A stretch of 64,000 bases of DNA from Chryseolinea lacunae (GTDB taxonomy: Bacteria > Bacteroidota > Bacteroidia > Cytophagales > Cyclobacteriaceae), in NCBI RefSeq assembly GCF_016735595.1, contig NZ_JAERRB010000002.1:1-64000 (forward strand). Direction: 5' to 3'. Under the pieces are notes generated by a model. That model ran no database searches. It saw only the letters and a program-made list of their open reading frames with translations, and was not told where the DNA came from. This document shows, piece by piece, positions 1 through 8,469 of the stretch (the stretch's first letter is position 1; each line of letters begins with the position of its first letter). Position numbers and translations under genes: made by a program.

Positions 1-45
1 ACTTTTTCATTTCTTCCTCATAGGCCGTAAACAGCCGCAAGCGGA

Positions 46-116
46 AAATAAGTCAAGGGTGGCTTTGGGCGTGCGAAGGATTCTGCGCGGCCACTCGCGA
101 AGCCCTTGACTTATTT
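46..116. repeat. 14-nt perfect inverted repeat, hairpin-forming
   Basis: AAATAAGTCAAGGG at 46-59 is exactly complementary to CCCTTGACTTATTT at 103-116. GCTT (62-65) and AAGC (100-103) can lengthen the stem in register if a small bulge is allowed. The 43-nt interior is GC-rich. It shares the end sequence GTCAAGG/CCTTGAC with the palindrome at 391-445. Its function is unknown; transposon end, integron-like recombination site and transcribed hairpin are all possible. Confidence 0.6.
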
Positions 117-390
117 GGAGCGGGGGCTACCTTTGTCTAGTAGGAAGGAATCCCTAGCTCAACTGTCAGATCAAGTACTAGCTATTACAGCTGAAGCTAT
201 CTTTATAGTGATGTTGAAATATGGAAAAACCAGCCCACTATCAGGCACATGTTTCCCACATTCCAACATCTTCAACAATTATTACTGACACAGTTTATTT
301 TACAGACCCTGAATGATAATCTGACACCATGTTCCTGTCCGACCAAATCTTACCCTCTCACAAATGTAAGGTGGATTTTGATTGGAACCC

Positions 391-445
391 GTCAAGGGTA
401 AAATGAACAGCCCCAGGCGCTTGCCTACCCTTCGCTGTCCTTGAC
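391..445. repeat. second GTCAAGG...CCTTGAC palindrome
   Basis: GTCAAGG at 391-397 is complementary to CCTTGAC at 439-445, enclosing a GC-rich interior of about 40 nt. End sequence, size and base composition resemble the element at 46-116, so the two may be copies of one repeat family. The stem is shorter than in the first copy. Confidence 0.4.
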
Positions 446-590
446 TGAACCCACTCAAATTCAGAATCCGCATTTGAGAGTGTAAGGTATAGAATGCAAG
501 CTTCTGATTGCCTATAGAGCCAAGTCTTAACTATTGCAGATAAATGCCTCCCAATATTAATTCGCTCAATGGGCCAGTAGCCAAGTCAAT

Positions 591-625
591 AAAAAGACCT
601 GCAAATCCAAATGCAGGTCTTTTTT
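591..625. terminator. bidirectional rho-independent terminator
   Basis: AAAAAGACCTGCA (591-603) pairs perfectly with TGCAGGTCTTTTT (612-624) around an 8-nt loop. T-runs lie on the 3' side on both strands. It sits just past the stop codon of the minus-strand operon at 679-3697, which it most likely closes. Confidence 0.85.
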
Positions 626-678
626 AGCGTTTGACACAACATCCGACAATTAAAGTTCAGTGATGCAGCGCTAATTAT

Positions 679-1497
679 TTACTTCTTATAACTACTCGTT
701 AACTTCTCGTTCTCCTCTTTCAACCGTTCGACATCGTTTTTGAGCTCAATCACATAAAGCGTCAGCTCCTCAATTTTCTTCAGTAATACAGCATCCATGT
801 TACCAAGGTTTATGCCGACTTGAGCAATATCGCTTTGAGATGGAACGCCCGGCAAATGTTTATGCTGCTGGATAAAAGCGTTGAGTTCAAGCAAGGTTGG
901 GATCTTGTAATCACCTTCAAAAACATAGTCAGGCCAGCTGCCTTGTAGTTTTACCACTACCTCTTCGGCCACAGCCTTACCGGCAACCGCCAATTTGTAT
1001 CCTTTTGTGTCGGCAACACCAATGCCCAGATTACCATCCTGGTCAAATGTCATCTTATTTTGAACTCCGGCTCCATCTCTCTTGGTCATGAATACAAGAC
1101 GGGCACCGACACCGTTAGGGACGACGGAATAGCTTGTCCGTTCAGACCAAATGCCAGCAACCTGGCGATGCTGATCTTTTTGTCCTCCGCTATTGGTAAA
1201 ATAAATTCCGCCGACTTTTGCACCGTTACTGTAGTTATTGACGTTGCGTGCAAATTCAAGTATGGGTCGCCCTTCGTACGTAGTATTAGTAGGAGCGGCA
1301 GCTGAAATGGTCAGCACTTTATCGGGGCCATCGTAGGTTGGTGCGGCTGCCTGGTTTGAATTCATAAACGCACATGCCTCAGTAGGACCAATGCCGACAC
1401 TATAATCTGTTCTGATGCGATCTGAACCGGTCGTGGACCACTGACCGTGACATGTGAACGAGAGACCTGACAATAGGGTAATAGCAATTATTTTCAT
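679..1497 (-). CDS. secreted protein with C-terminal coiled coil, tail-fibre/S74-like region
   Basis: A 272-residue exported protein. The start was placed at the internal Met at 1497, because it gives a clean signal peptide (MKIIAITLLSGLSFTCHGQ). The longer frame to 1536 would overlap the upstream gene and add a polar leader. The middle holds a segment ending in DQDGNLGIGV. The last third has the LELNAFIQQHKHLPGVPS motif, often found in Bacteroidota proteins that end like phage tail fibres with an intramolecular-chaperone-type region, followed by a heptad-rich coiled coil over about the last 35 residues. It lies directly downstream of the T9SS cargo gene at 1520-3697, probably in one transcript, and ends before the terminator at 591-625. 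An extracellular structural or adhesive role is inferred; no catalytic motif is visible. Confidence 0.75.
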   Translation of the reverse strand: MKIIAITLLSGLSFTCHGQWSTTGSDRIRTDYSVGIGPTEACAFMNSNQAAAPTYDGPDKVLTISAAAPTNTTYEGRPILEFARNVNNYSNGAKVGGIYFTNSGGQKDQHRQVAGIWSERTSYSVVPNGVGARLVFMTKRDGAGVQNKMTFDQDGNLGIGVADTKGYKLAVAGKAVAEEVVVKLQGSWPDYVFEGDYKIPTLLELNAFIQQHKHLPGVPSQSDIAQVGINLGNMDAVLLKKIEELTLYVIELKNDVERLKEENEKLTSSYKK

Positions 1498-1519
1498 TTT
1501 CTTATTTGATTTATTTGTG

Positions 1520-3697
1520 TCAATGTTTTTTAACAAGTCGTTTTACGAGGCTGAATTCACTGCATTTCGCCTCCAGGTTGTATAGTCCAGTATTGGCCTC
1601 CGGGATTGCAAACGTTAGCACCTGTACACCAGCTTCAAGATAGGCGTCGAACAAGATTTCGCGATTTCCGCCGTAGATGTCTGAGATTGTAATTTGAACG
1701 TTTTGAGCCTTGCTGAGATTAACTTGTACATTGTACTTGCCGTTCGTGGGGTTCGGGTAAACTGATAGTTGTTCTACCAATTTGGATGCTTCTTGGTATT
1801 TGGCATGCAGCGTTGTGGAGTCGATGATATAAGGTTTGTATTGCTCGTAAATCGAATTGTACTGCGCTCTAATTTTTGCTTCCAGGTTGGCGTTCACTTG
1901 TTTGGTAAGTTCTTCTGCGCTAGGCGGCGTATACGGCCGCACAATCTCACGTCCTGCTGATGGGGTGGTGGTGTTACATGCTGTGAGGGGCCCGTTGAAG
2001 ATTCGAACTGTTGAACCGCTTGCTATCTTAGAGCCAGGTTTAAGCACCACAGATTTGTTGGCTGCAAGCTCAACCGCCGAGGCTGTCACTATTCCAGTAA
2101 GTTCGAGCGATTCATAGGCCCAATATTTTCCACCGATGCTGATGTTCCCGAGCGTCTTGTTCATCGAGTTTTTGTAGGCTGGCTCGTTAGATCCTCGCGA
2201 CAGCATATAAATGTTGTATAGGAGCATATAATCCAGCCCGTTGAATTTTCCAGATGTCTCTCCAAGATTTTTATAGTCTATGTAGCCGTCGGCGCTTTGA
2301 GGTCGTTCCCAGCGGCTGACGCCTCGCCAGCCGTTCAGCCCAACATCGTTTACATCGGACGCAGGACGATGATGCGGTCCCTCACATGGTGCGCCGGTTA
2401 TAATGTGTGCAAAATAGTCCGACCCAATGGTTGTAGAGTTATCATTCAAATATTCATTCAGCAAGGCATAAACTTCTTGATGTTGTTTTAAACCGTAAGA
2501 TGTCAGGAAATTATCGGTGACATTTGAAAATTTCACAGATGGAGGATCACCTATGTCGGGCAGGGGACCGATTGGCGGAAAGGAAATCTTCAGCCCCGGC
2601 AAATCAACGTCAAACTCCCAAAAAATCAATCCTGGTATGAGGGTTTTTCTCTTCTTAGGCGAAATGGCGTATTGCCAAGAGTTCCCGACTGCAGCATAGG
2701 TCATAATCAGAGCAGCCTGAAAATCTTGCTTTTTGAAGTCGTAAATCAACGACATGATTGGCGGTCCAGCTAAAGGATCACACAACTCGTACCACCGTTC
2801 TTTAGAGAGTGGAGGCAAGGCGGTTGAATAATTTTCCCCGGTTATTTTTTCTGCAGCCGCAACAAGTCCGTATGAGTTCCACTCAGTGAAGATGTTGTCA
2901 CCATTTTCAAACATTTCTCCGTTTGCCAATTTACCAAACCATCCGTGATTCTCGTACCATTTGGTTATTCTGTTAGTGTAGGCCTGAGCCTTTGCCGAAA
3001 AGTCATATCCTCCGTAACTATCGCTGCCGAGGCATTTCTTGACAAGGGCAAACCCCATAAATAAATCAGCGATCTGGTCTTGCGTCATATAAATGTTGCT
3101 TTTGGCCGTGTTGGGTTCAATCTTCTCTTCATAGTGATGGTTATAAACTGAATTTATGCGAAAGCTGCCGTCACCTGAATAGCGGGCGACCCAATCGGGG
3201 CGAATTCGTTTCAAAAATTCCTTACTTACATCATCTCGAACGAACGTACCATTAAGATCACCAGGTTCGCAGCCAGATCCCCAATGAGGATAATACAAAT
3301 AGTCAGCCTTTTGATCCAGTCGTTCGTACGCTTTCATGGCATAGTATAGCTCGCGCAAGGTGTTTCCCGTCGCTTGACCGTTGCGTTTAAGGAGTTGATA
3401 TTCGGTCGCCAAAACACCAATATAGTAGCCTAGATACGATGTTGCGTCTGCCCAAGACAGGTCAACCTTCTCACGATTCTCAGTATTAGTCATGTCTACT
3501 GTTTCGGCTGGCAGGCTGTATCCAGTGGCGACGTTACAATTAAGCGGATTTTCTTCGCCCCGCACCAAGAACTCATCGACAAGACGGTATCGGTAGTACC
3601 AATATCGATTCTGGTCTTGCCAACTGGTCAGTTGAGCGAAGGTTTCTAGCGACAGCAAGCATGCGAGCATCGCTAAAACGGTTTTAACTTTTATCAT
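1520..3697 (-). CDS. T9SS type A sorting-domain-containing secreted protein
   Basis: 725 residues. Residues 1-22 form a signal peptide ending TFAQ. The last 80 residues (from about 646, VYPNPTNG) match the type A C-terminal sorting domain that sends cargo through the type IX secretion system for release or surface attachment. Before it, at about 529-573, lies a segment with the LKPGSKIASGS pattern of the Bacteroidota 3-coathanger stack domain. The 500-residue N-terminal part is rich in Trp and Tyr and predicted helical, with repeated helix pairs that suggest an alpha/alpha barrel. I do not recognise the family and see no catalytic signature. It is the first gene of a two-gene operon with 679-1497, 22 nt apart. 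Substrate and function are unknown; cell-surface location is well supported. Confidence 0.85.
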   Translation of the reverse strand: MIKVKTVLAMLACLLSLETFAQLTSWQDQNRYWYYRYRLVDEFLVRGEENPLNCNVATGYSLPAETVDMTNTENREKVDLSWADATSYLGYYIGVLATEYQLLKRNGQATGNTLRELYYAMKAYERLDQKADYLYYPHWGSGCEPGDLNGTFVRDDVSKEFLKRIRPDWVARYSGDGSFRINSVYNHHYEEKIEPNTAKSNIYMTQDQIADLFMGFALVKKCLGSDSYGGYDFSAKAQAYTNRITKWYENHGWFGKLANGEMFENGDNIFTEWNSYGLVAAAEKITGENYSTALPPLSKERWYELCDPLAGPPIMSLIYDFKKQDFQAALIMTYAAVGNSWQYAISPKKRKTLIPGLIFWEFDVDLPGLKISFPPIGPLPDIGDPPSVKFSNVTDNFLTSYGLKQHQEVYALLNEYLNDNSTTIGSDYFAHIITGAPCEGPHHRPASDVNDVGLNGWRGVSRWERPQSADGYIDYKNLGETSGKFNGLDYMLLYNIYMLSRGSNEPAYKNSMNKTLGNISIGGKYWAYESLELTGIVTASAVELAANKSVVLKPGSKIASGSTVRIFNGPLTACNTTTPSAGREIVRPYTPPSAEELTKQVNANLEAKIRAQYNSIYEQYKPYIIDSTTLHAKYQEASKLVEQLSVYPNPTNGKYNVQVNLSKAQNVQITISDIYGGNREILFDAYLEAGVQVLTFAIPEANTGLYNLEAKCSEFSLVKRLVKKH

Positions 3698-4069
3698 TGG
3701 ATTGTTTTTAAAAAAAATAGATTACTGCTTTGAGGGTGGCGTAATTTTTCAAGACACGCGAAATCCTTTCGGGATGCTTGTATGCTACGAGTTCCAGGGC
3801 ACATATCCGACAATGCCTGAAATTGGATCACTTCCTGGCGGCCAAAAGCTCTGTTATTTCAAAGGATCTTGTACTCCACTCCACATGAGCTTTGCCTCAC
3901 GGACTTCGCATCTCATAGGGTTGTCACCAATACCGGGACATCGCGAGCCGTAGGCGGGCGAGGCTTGCAGCCATGGATTAATTGAACCACCTCCATGGCG
4001 AGAGTTCTATTCGTTTTCTCATTACATCTATTGCTTACTTCCATAACGTTTCACAAAGAAAAAGCCTCG

Positions 4070-4090
4070 CACTGCAAGCAAATTGCAGTG
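4070..4090. repeat. CACTGCAA...TTGCAGTG hairpin
   Basis: CACTGCAA (4070-4077) and TTGCAGTG (4083-4090) form a perfect 8-bp stem with a 5-nt loop. A-runs flank both sides on the plus strand, so a U-tract follows the hairpin in a minus-strand transcript. The same core recurs in the hairpins at 9126-9154 and 26096-26114. A terminator role on the minus strand is plausible. Confidence 0.5.
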
Positions 4091-4193
4091 AAAAAAAATT
4101 CGACTGTGACAGCATTTTCGATCTACGGTGCGATCAGGCCAGGACCCACTTTTGGAATGTATTGTTTTTCGATCAATCGGATCTGAAGCCCAT

Positions 4194-4941
4194 ATGATGG
4201 AGGAACGCCTGGGGCGGATCTTTTGCGGCGAGCACGGAATAAGCACTGCTACACTTTTCAATTGAAAAGCAAAATATGGCGGACTTGAGGCGAGCCAACT
4301 AAAACGCATTAAAGAGCTTGAAAGAAATGATGTCAGTATTCAGCGTGGTTCTTTGATGATCTCATCGAAAAAAAAGCTTTAACGACTGGCGAGGAAAGAC
4401 AAGTTATGCTTTTTCGGCAAGCCTTAAGGACAAAGTTCTCATTTACGGTCGCAACTTTTGACCACCGAATCTCAGATTGTGATGTGTTGACAAAATGCAT
4501 TTTTTTGAACCGTAGGCACTATGGTAATATCATAGGTGGATACTCGGTCCGCCACAAATTCTTTCTCTCGTAAAGTGCTGTAAATCCAAGTAATAGTAAT
4601 CGGTTCAGAGCCCTCCTCTTCACTTATTAAAAATTTTGATTTTTAATAAGTCCTGAAGGAAAAGGTTCGAACTACCGACCCTCCAGTCTACTGCCCTGAT
4701 TTTATACAAGGATCAAGATGGAAGAAATACGGACATCTTGAGTTGAAATTTATTCAGCCAGCAAAGCCAAATTGAGCGCTTCAACAGAACCTATCGCGAT
4801 GAAGTCCTAGGTGCTTACTTGTTCGATGACTTACATCAGGTTAGATATGAGAACAGAGAAGTTTATCTGAACACAACAATGTTCGACCTTAGATAACTTT
4901 AGGCCACGGGCGTTCCTGTTGAAATGTGGAAGCCCCCAGGC
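4194..4941 (+). pseudogene. IS3-family transposase remnant (OrfA and OrfB fragments)
   Basis: Fragments in different frames match the IS3-family OrfA/OrfB pair. OrfA: GEHGISTATLFN from about 4230, a one-base loss at the expected WKSK, then KYGGLEASQLKRIKELE from 4272. A piece reading DDLIEKK near 4355 is the OrfA end in another frame. OrfB: PDFI near 4695 (the catalytic-core GPEF region), LKFIQPAKP ending at 4769, then after a deletion and frame change IERFNRTYRDEVLGAYLF from 4771. NNVRP and PVEMWKP shortly after complete the usual C-terminal order. Most of the OrfB N-terminal half is missing and there are several stops and shifts, so it is inactive. Terminal inverted repeats were not identified. 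Confidence 0.8.
4623..4650. repeat. perfect 11-bp AT-rich hairpin inside the IS remnant
   Basis: CTTATTAAAAA (4623-4633) and TTTTTAATAAG (4640-4650) pair perfectly around TTTTGA. The flanks TTCA (4619-4622) and TGAA (4653-4656) can lengthen it. It lies between the OrfA and OrfB fragments of the IS3 remnant, where intact elements have coding sequence, so it arrived or formed after decay. It could act as a bidirectional terminator. Confidence 0.5.
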
Positions 4942-5199
4942 CGACACCGAGTATCCCCACATTCCAACAAGGGGTTAAGATGGTAATTATTACATTCGAG
5001 TGTAGCTACTATGGGAAAGCTTACGCTACCATGTGACCAGTCCCCAGACTGGCGATTCTAAATTCTCAAACTTTAAACGGATTGATAACATCAGTCTTAC
5101 TTTGCAAGTGATCTACAGCTTAAGGTATACTACAAATTGGTAAATTTAAGTGGTTAGTCTTTGGGCTGGACCTTCCCTTACCACTTAGCTCCGTAATTA

Positions 5200-8184
5200 A
5201 TGATCGATAAAAAAATCACCATCCTTATTGGGAAAGCCATAAGGGAAGGAAAATATCTGAATATTACCTACAAAAACAGAAGTGGTGAGGTCACGCCATT
5301 TTGGATAAGCGTGTACGATATTACTGCTCGGGGAGAACTACGTGGGAACATATTCAATGTCACGAAGGACAACCCTATATTGGACGGTAAAATATTTATA
5401 TCGGAAATCCAGTCTGCTGAAATCCTTAAGTTCTCGCACTATGACGTTCCGGAAAAACTTATATCAAAACTGGACCATGATGATAGCTTGCTGATTTATG
5501 ATTTCTATCGGTATGATAACAATATTCTGGACTATTACCTGGAATGCTATAAAGCAAACAGAGATCCTTTTCTGCACAAAGCCCATTTAATTGAAGGCTT
5601 GGATTTACCGGAATTGGTGAAGACAACCCCCTATTCACTAACCGATAAACAGCAAAGGCAGATCATTCAGGAAATCTACAGCAACGATTATAAATCATTC
5701 CATGATTATGAATTGGCCCTATGCGAGTTCTCTCTTGATCTGATGTCAAGAGGCAAATTTGTAATTGCTTTCAGAAAGCTGACGTTTGATCCTGTTCGTA
5801 AAACCCTTCGTCTGGCAAGCAAAACGCAATTCAATCCGAACTTTTACATTCAGGGAGTAAGACACTCGCTGTCGTACTACACAGATTTAAGTCCGGCTGA
5901 TTTTGAAACGCTGTATGCCAGGGATAAAGCTGAGACTATTGAAATGGTGAGAAGTAGTTTTAAAACAGGCGAGCTACCAAACACACGACCTGAGGTGGTC
6001 GTTTTAGGATACAATCAAATCGATATTGCCGGGATCTATGATAACATTAATGAAGACCACCAGAACAATGAAGTGCAAATTCCCATAAAAGCATTTTTTC
6101 AAAACCTGTCGCTGCTGGACAGAAAGAATAGAAAAGAGCCACACATCGTGCTGTATGATAAGCATGTGAATATCGATCAGCTTCGCACGGTTTACAATGC
6201 ATTAAAATACCCGATCACGTACGTGCAAGGGCCACCGGGCACGGGCAAAACACAAACGCTTCTTAATATTATCGTGAATTGCCTCACCAACGGCAAAACG
6301 TTGTTGATCTCATCCAATAACAATGTGCCCTTGGATGGGATCAAAGATAAATTGGACTTAGGGAAGTATCGTGATAAAAATATTTTGTTCCCCGTAGTCA
6401 GGCTGGGTAATGTGGAATACATCGCGCAGGCATTAAAAACAATCAGGGCGTTGTATGCCTTTGAAACGAAAGATGTACCCAAGGAGGAACTGCTTTTTAA
6501 CTTAAAAGAAAAATCGAAGGAGAATAACAAGTTACTACTGGGTAAGCTCAAGCAATACGAAGATAGGTTAGACTTAGCTCAAAACATCGAATTCGTAAAC
6601 AGCTTATTGGCGAAAGAAAGAAACCATCTGCTGGAAAAGGAGAAGGACGTACTGGAAGAGAAACTTGGTCAGATACCGGAGATCAATAATGACGATTTGA
6701 ATAACATCTATGAAGTAATAAAGGGAAATCACCAATTGCTTCAGTTTTTTTATTTCGAATCACTACGTTGTGTAAAACGCCTGAGAACGAAGGATTACCA
6801 GGAGCTTATTGAAATCCTGGAACTTGAAGACGAGTTTGACCAAATAAAAGAATTTAATAGGTGGATTGCGGACGACGAGAATCTGGAAAAGTTCACACGG
6901 GTATTCCCCATCATCCTCACGACTAATATATCCAGTCGCAAACTGGGTAGAAAGTTTAAGTTTGATCTGCTGGCTATCGATGAAGCCGGCCAGTGTGATG
7001 TAGCCACCAGCCTTATCCCCATTTCCAAGTGTAAAAACATGGTGTTAATAGGTGACACCAACCAACTAAAACCGATTGTTCTTTTTGAAGAAACCAGAAA
7101 CGAGGAACTGATGAAACAGTTCGCGGTTGGTGAAGCGTATGACTACTACCAGAATTCAATTCTTTCAACGTATAAGAGAATAGATAATATTTCTCGGGAT
7201 ATTTTATTGAGCTATCATTATCGCTGTGGTAAAAAGATCATTAGTTATTCAAACATGCGGTTTTATGAGAATAAGTTGAATCTTTCGATGCTGAGTAACA
7301 TCGGTGAGGTGCAGCTTATCAATGTGAATAATGTAAACCATAAACTGAAGAACTCTACCCTGGAAGAGGCACAGGAAATTGTAAATCACATAAGGATTAA
7401 CAGGCTATCCGACGTTTTCATTATCACCCCATTCAGAAACCAGGAAGAAGTTTTAAATCATTATCTGCAGGCGGCAAAAGAGAAGGGTGAAATTGATCCC
7501 GCGATAAGTTGTGGAACAATTCATAAAGTCCAGGGTCAGGAAAACAAAACTATAATCATATCAACATCGATTTCGGGAAATACAACGCTCCGCACATACG
7601 ATTGGGTGAAGAACAATAGTCAGTTGATTAATGTTGGTGTTACCCGGGCACAGGAAAAACTTGTGGTGGTTACAGACAAAAAGGCTATAGATATTTTATC
7701 CAGGAAGGATGATGACTTATATGCACTAATTGAATATGTTGAAAAACATGGAGCCACCCAGATTTCACAAAGTGTGGTAAATAGGTTTACCATTGGGTTC
7801 TCGCAAAATTCAATATTCGAGGACGAGTTCTATAAAACCATGAGCCACTATTGTACAGTGCAGGGAACCCGATTCGAAAGGAACGTAAAATTAATCGATC
7901 TGTTTCCGGAGGAGATCAATAATTCAGCATTAAATAAACGAGAGTTTGATGGAGTCATCTATGTGGGTAAGGTGCCTCAGATCGTATTTGAGATCAATGG
8001 TGCCGAGCACTATCACGATAGAAAGCGAATGGACTCTGATAAGCTTAAAACGCAACTCCTGAACAGCAAAAACCTGAAATTGATTTTTGTTCCGAATCAA
8101 TACGTTAAGCACTACGAATTTTTACGCGAATTGATCAATAAAATAAGAGGTGGCGTGTATCAAAAAACCTTGTTTGACATCTAA
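5200..8184 (+). CDS. SF1 (Upf1/Dna2-like) helicase fused to PD-(D/E)XK-like nuclease; putative defence protein
   Basis: 994 residues. Residues 8-75 resemble a WYL-type small beta domain (AIREGKYLNITYKNRSG, then a conserved-looking RI/EI strand), a weak match. Helicase motifs follow in order: Walker A GPPGTGKT at 344-351, Walker B DEAG at 594-597, motif III GDTNQL at 618-623, motif V region GTIHKVQGQE at 772-781 and motif VI VGVTRA at 812-817. This is the Upf1/Dna2-like SF1 layout with a 240-residue helical insert between motifs I and II. The C-terminus (about 860-994) has D917, E931-x-N933 and D947-K948, spaced as in DUF2726/Vsr-like PD-(D/E)XK nucleases. The gene stands alone beside a dead IS element in AT-rich DNA and has no operon partner. 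Helicase-nuclease fusions of this type (for example Nhi) act against phage; a defence role here is inference. A DNA-repair role is the alternative. Confidence 0.85.
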   Translation: MIDKKITILIGKAIREGKYLNITYKNRSGEVTPFWISVYDITARGELRGNIFNVTKDNPILDGKIFISEIQSAEILKFSHYDVPEKLISKLDHDDSLLIYDFYRYDNNILDYYLECYKANRDPFLHKAHLIEGLDLPELVKTTPYSLTDKQQRQIIQEIYSNDYKSFHDYELALCEFSLDLMSRGKFVIAFRKLTFDPVRKTLRLASKTQFNPNFYIQGVRHSLSYYTDLSPADFETLYARDKAETIEMVRSSFKTGELPNTRPEVVVLGYNQIDIAGIYDNINEDHQNNEVQIPIKAFFQNLSLLDRKNRKEPHIVLYDKHVNIDQLRTVYNALKYPITYVQGPPGTGKTQTLLNIIVNCLTNGKTLLISSNNNVPLDGIKDKLDLGKYRDKNILFPVVRLGNVEYIAQALKTIRALYAFETKDVPKEELLFNLKEKSKENNKLLLGKLKQYEDRLDLAQNIEFVNSLLAKERNHLLEKEKDVLEEKLGQIPEINNDDLNNIYEVIKGNHQLLQFFYFESLRCVKRLRTKDYQELIEILELEDEFDQIKEFNRWIADDENLEKFTRVFPIILTTNISSRKLGRKFKFDLLAIDEAGQCDVATSLIPISKCKNMVLIGDTNQLKPIVLFEETRNEELMKQFAVGEAYDYYQNSILSTYKRIDNISRDILLSYHYRCGKKIISYSNMRFYENKLNLSMLSNIGEVQLINVNNVNHKLKNSTLEEAQEIVNHIRINRLSDVFIITPFRNQEEVLNHYLQAAKEKGEIDPAISCGTIHKVQGQENKTIIISTSISGNTTLRTYDWVKNNSQLINVGVTRAQEKLVVVTDKKAIDILSRKDDDLYALIEYVEKHGATQISQSVVNRFTIGFSQNSIFEDEFYKTMSHYCTVQGTRFERNVKLIDLFPEEINNSALNKREFDGVIYVGKVPQIVFEINGAEHYHDRKRMDSDKLKTQLLNSKNLKLIFVPNQYVKHYEFLRELINKIRGGVYQKTLFDI

Positions 8185-8341
8185 TAGAACGATGGTGTAA
8201 GCAATGTCACCTTTGTGACCCCTTTATCTTGTCTCGTAAACTTCCTGATAACTAAGCTCCTCTCATACAATCTATTCAAATCCGCATAAAATTAGTTGAA
8301 CAAGATGTTTGATGAGAAATTTGCGATATTAAAGTAAAGTA

Positions 8342-8372
8342 TTTGACTTGAGTGCACCGGCGTTTATCTTTT
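8342..8372 (+). promoter_or_regulatory. Bacteroidota-type promoter with inverted repeat
   Basis: TTTG (8342-8345), a 19-nt spacer, then TATCTTTT (8365-8372) fits the TTTG-N19-TAnnTTTG consensus well. GCGTTTATCT (8360-8369), which overlaps the -7 box, is exactly complementary to AGATAAACGC at 8419-8428. The transcribed leader could fold, or a regulator could bind both arms. It serves the gene at 8470. Confidence 0.55.
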
Positions 8373-8469
8373 TTAACTGAGTGGAATCAATGAGGATATT
8401 TACTAGAGCGGGTTGGGCAGATAAACGCGCTGATTGAATGAGTTCCTATGTTTAATCCTATCAATCTTT

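Larger units (their letters stand above)
1..678. other. gene-poor region with palindromic repeats
   Basis: No convincing coding sequence is present. The longest open frame here is 60 codons, has no recognisable content and begins inside an inverted repeat. The stretch holds two palindromes that share GTCAAGG/CCTTGAC ends (46-116 and 391-445) and a terminator hairpin at 591-625. Base composition is AT-rich compared with the region after 9400. It looks like eroded mobile-element or intergenic DNA; which kind cannot be told from the sequence alone. Confidence 0.6.
3698..5199. other. 1.5-kb region without intact genes; IS3 remnant and hairpins
   Basis: Every open frame here is short and lacks family features. 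Translating all frames shows a decayed IS3-family transposase between about 4194 and 4941 (separate entry), a CACTGCAA/TTGCAGTG hairpin at 4070-4090 and an 11-bp perfect hairpin at 4623-4650. The stretch 3698-4190 holds nothing recognisable apart from a CCATGG pair that could fold (3972-4000). The final 250 bp before 5200 should contain the helicase-gene promoter; TAAATTTA near 5140 is the only weak -7-like match. Confidence 0.6.

Noticed and set aside
106-288. 60-codon open frame near the left end
   Set aside because: It starts inside the 46-116 palindrome, has no signal or domain features, and lies in decayed DNA.
360-400. possible IS21-type element end (GGTGGATTTTGATTGG)
   Set aside because: The similarity is from memory and short, and no matching partner end or transposase fragment was found.
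4028-4309. 93-codon minus-strand frame
   Set aside because: It lies antisense to the recognisable IS3 OrfA fragment and has no family features.
4590-4684. tRNA-like pieces (GGTTCAGAGCC and GTTCGAAC)
   Set aside because: No cloverleaf can be drawn; T-arm stems do not pair and there is no anticodon arm.
8206-8219. GTCAC/GTGAC hairpin after the helicase gene
   Set aside because: The stem is only 5 bp with no T-run, too weak to call a terminator.
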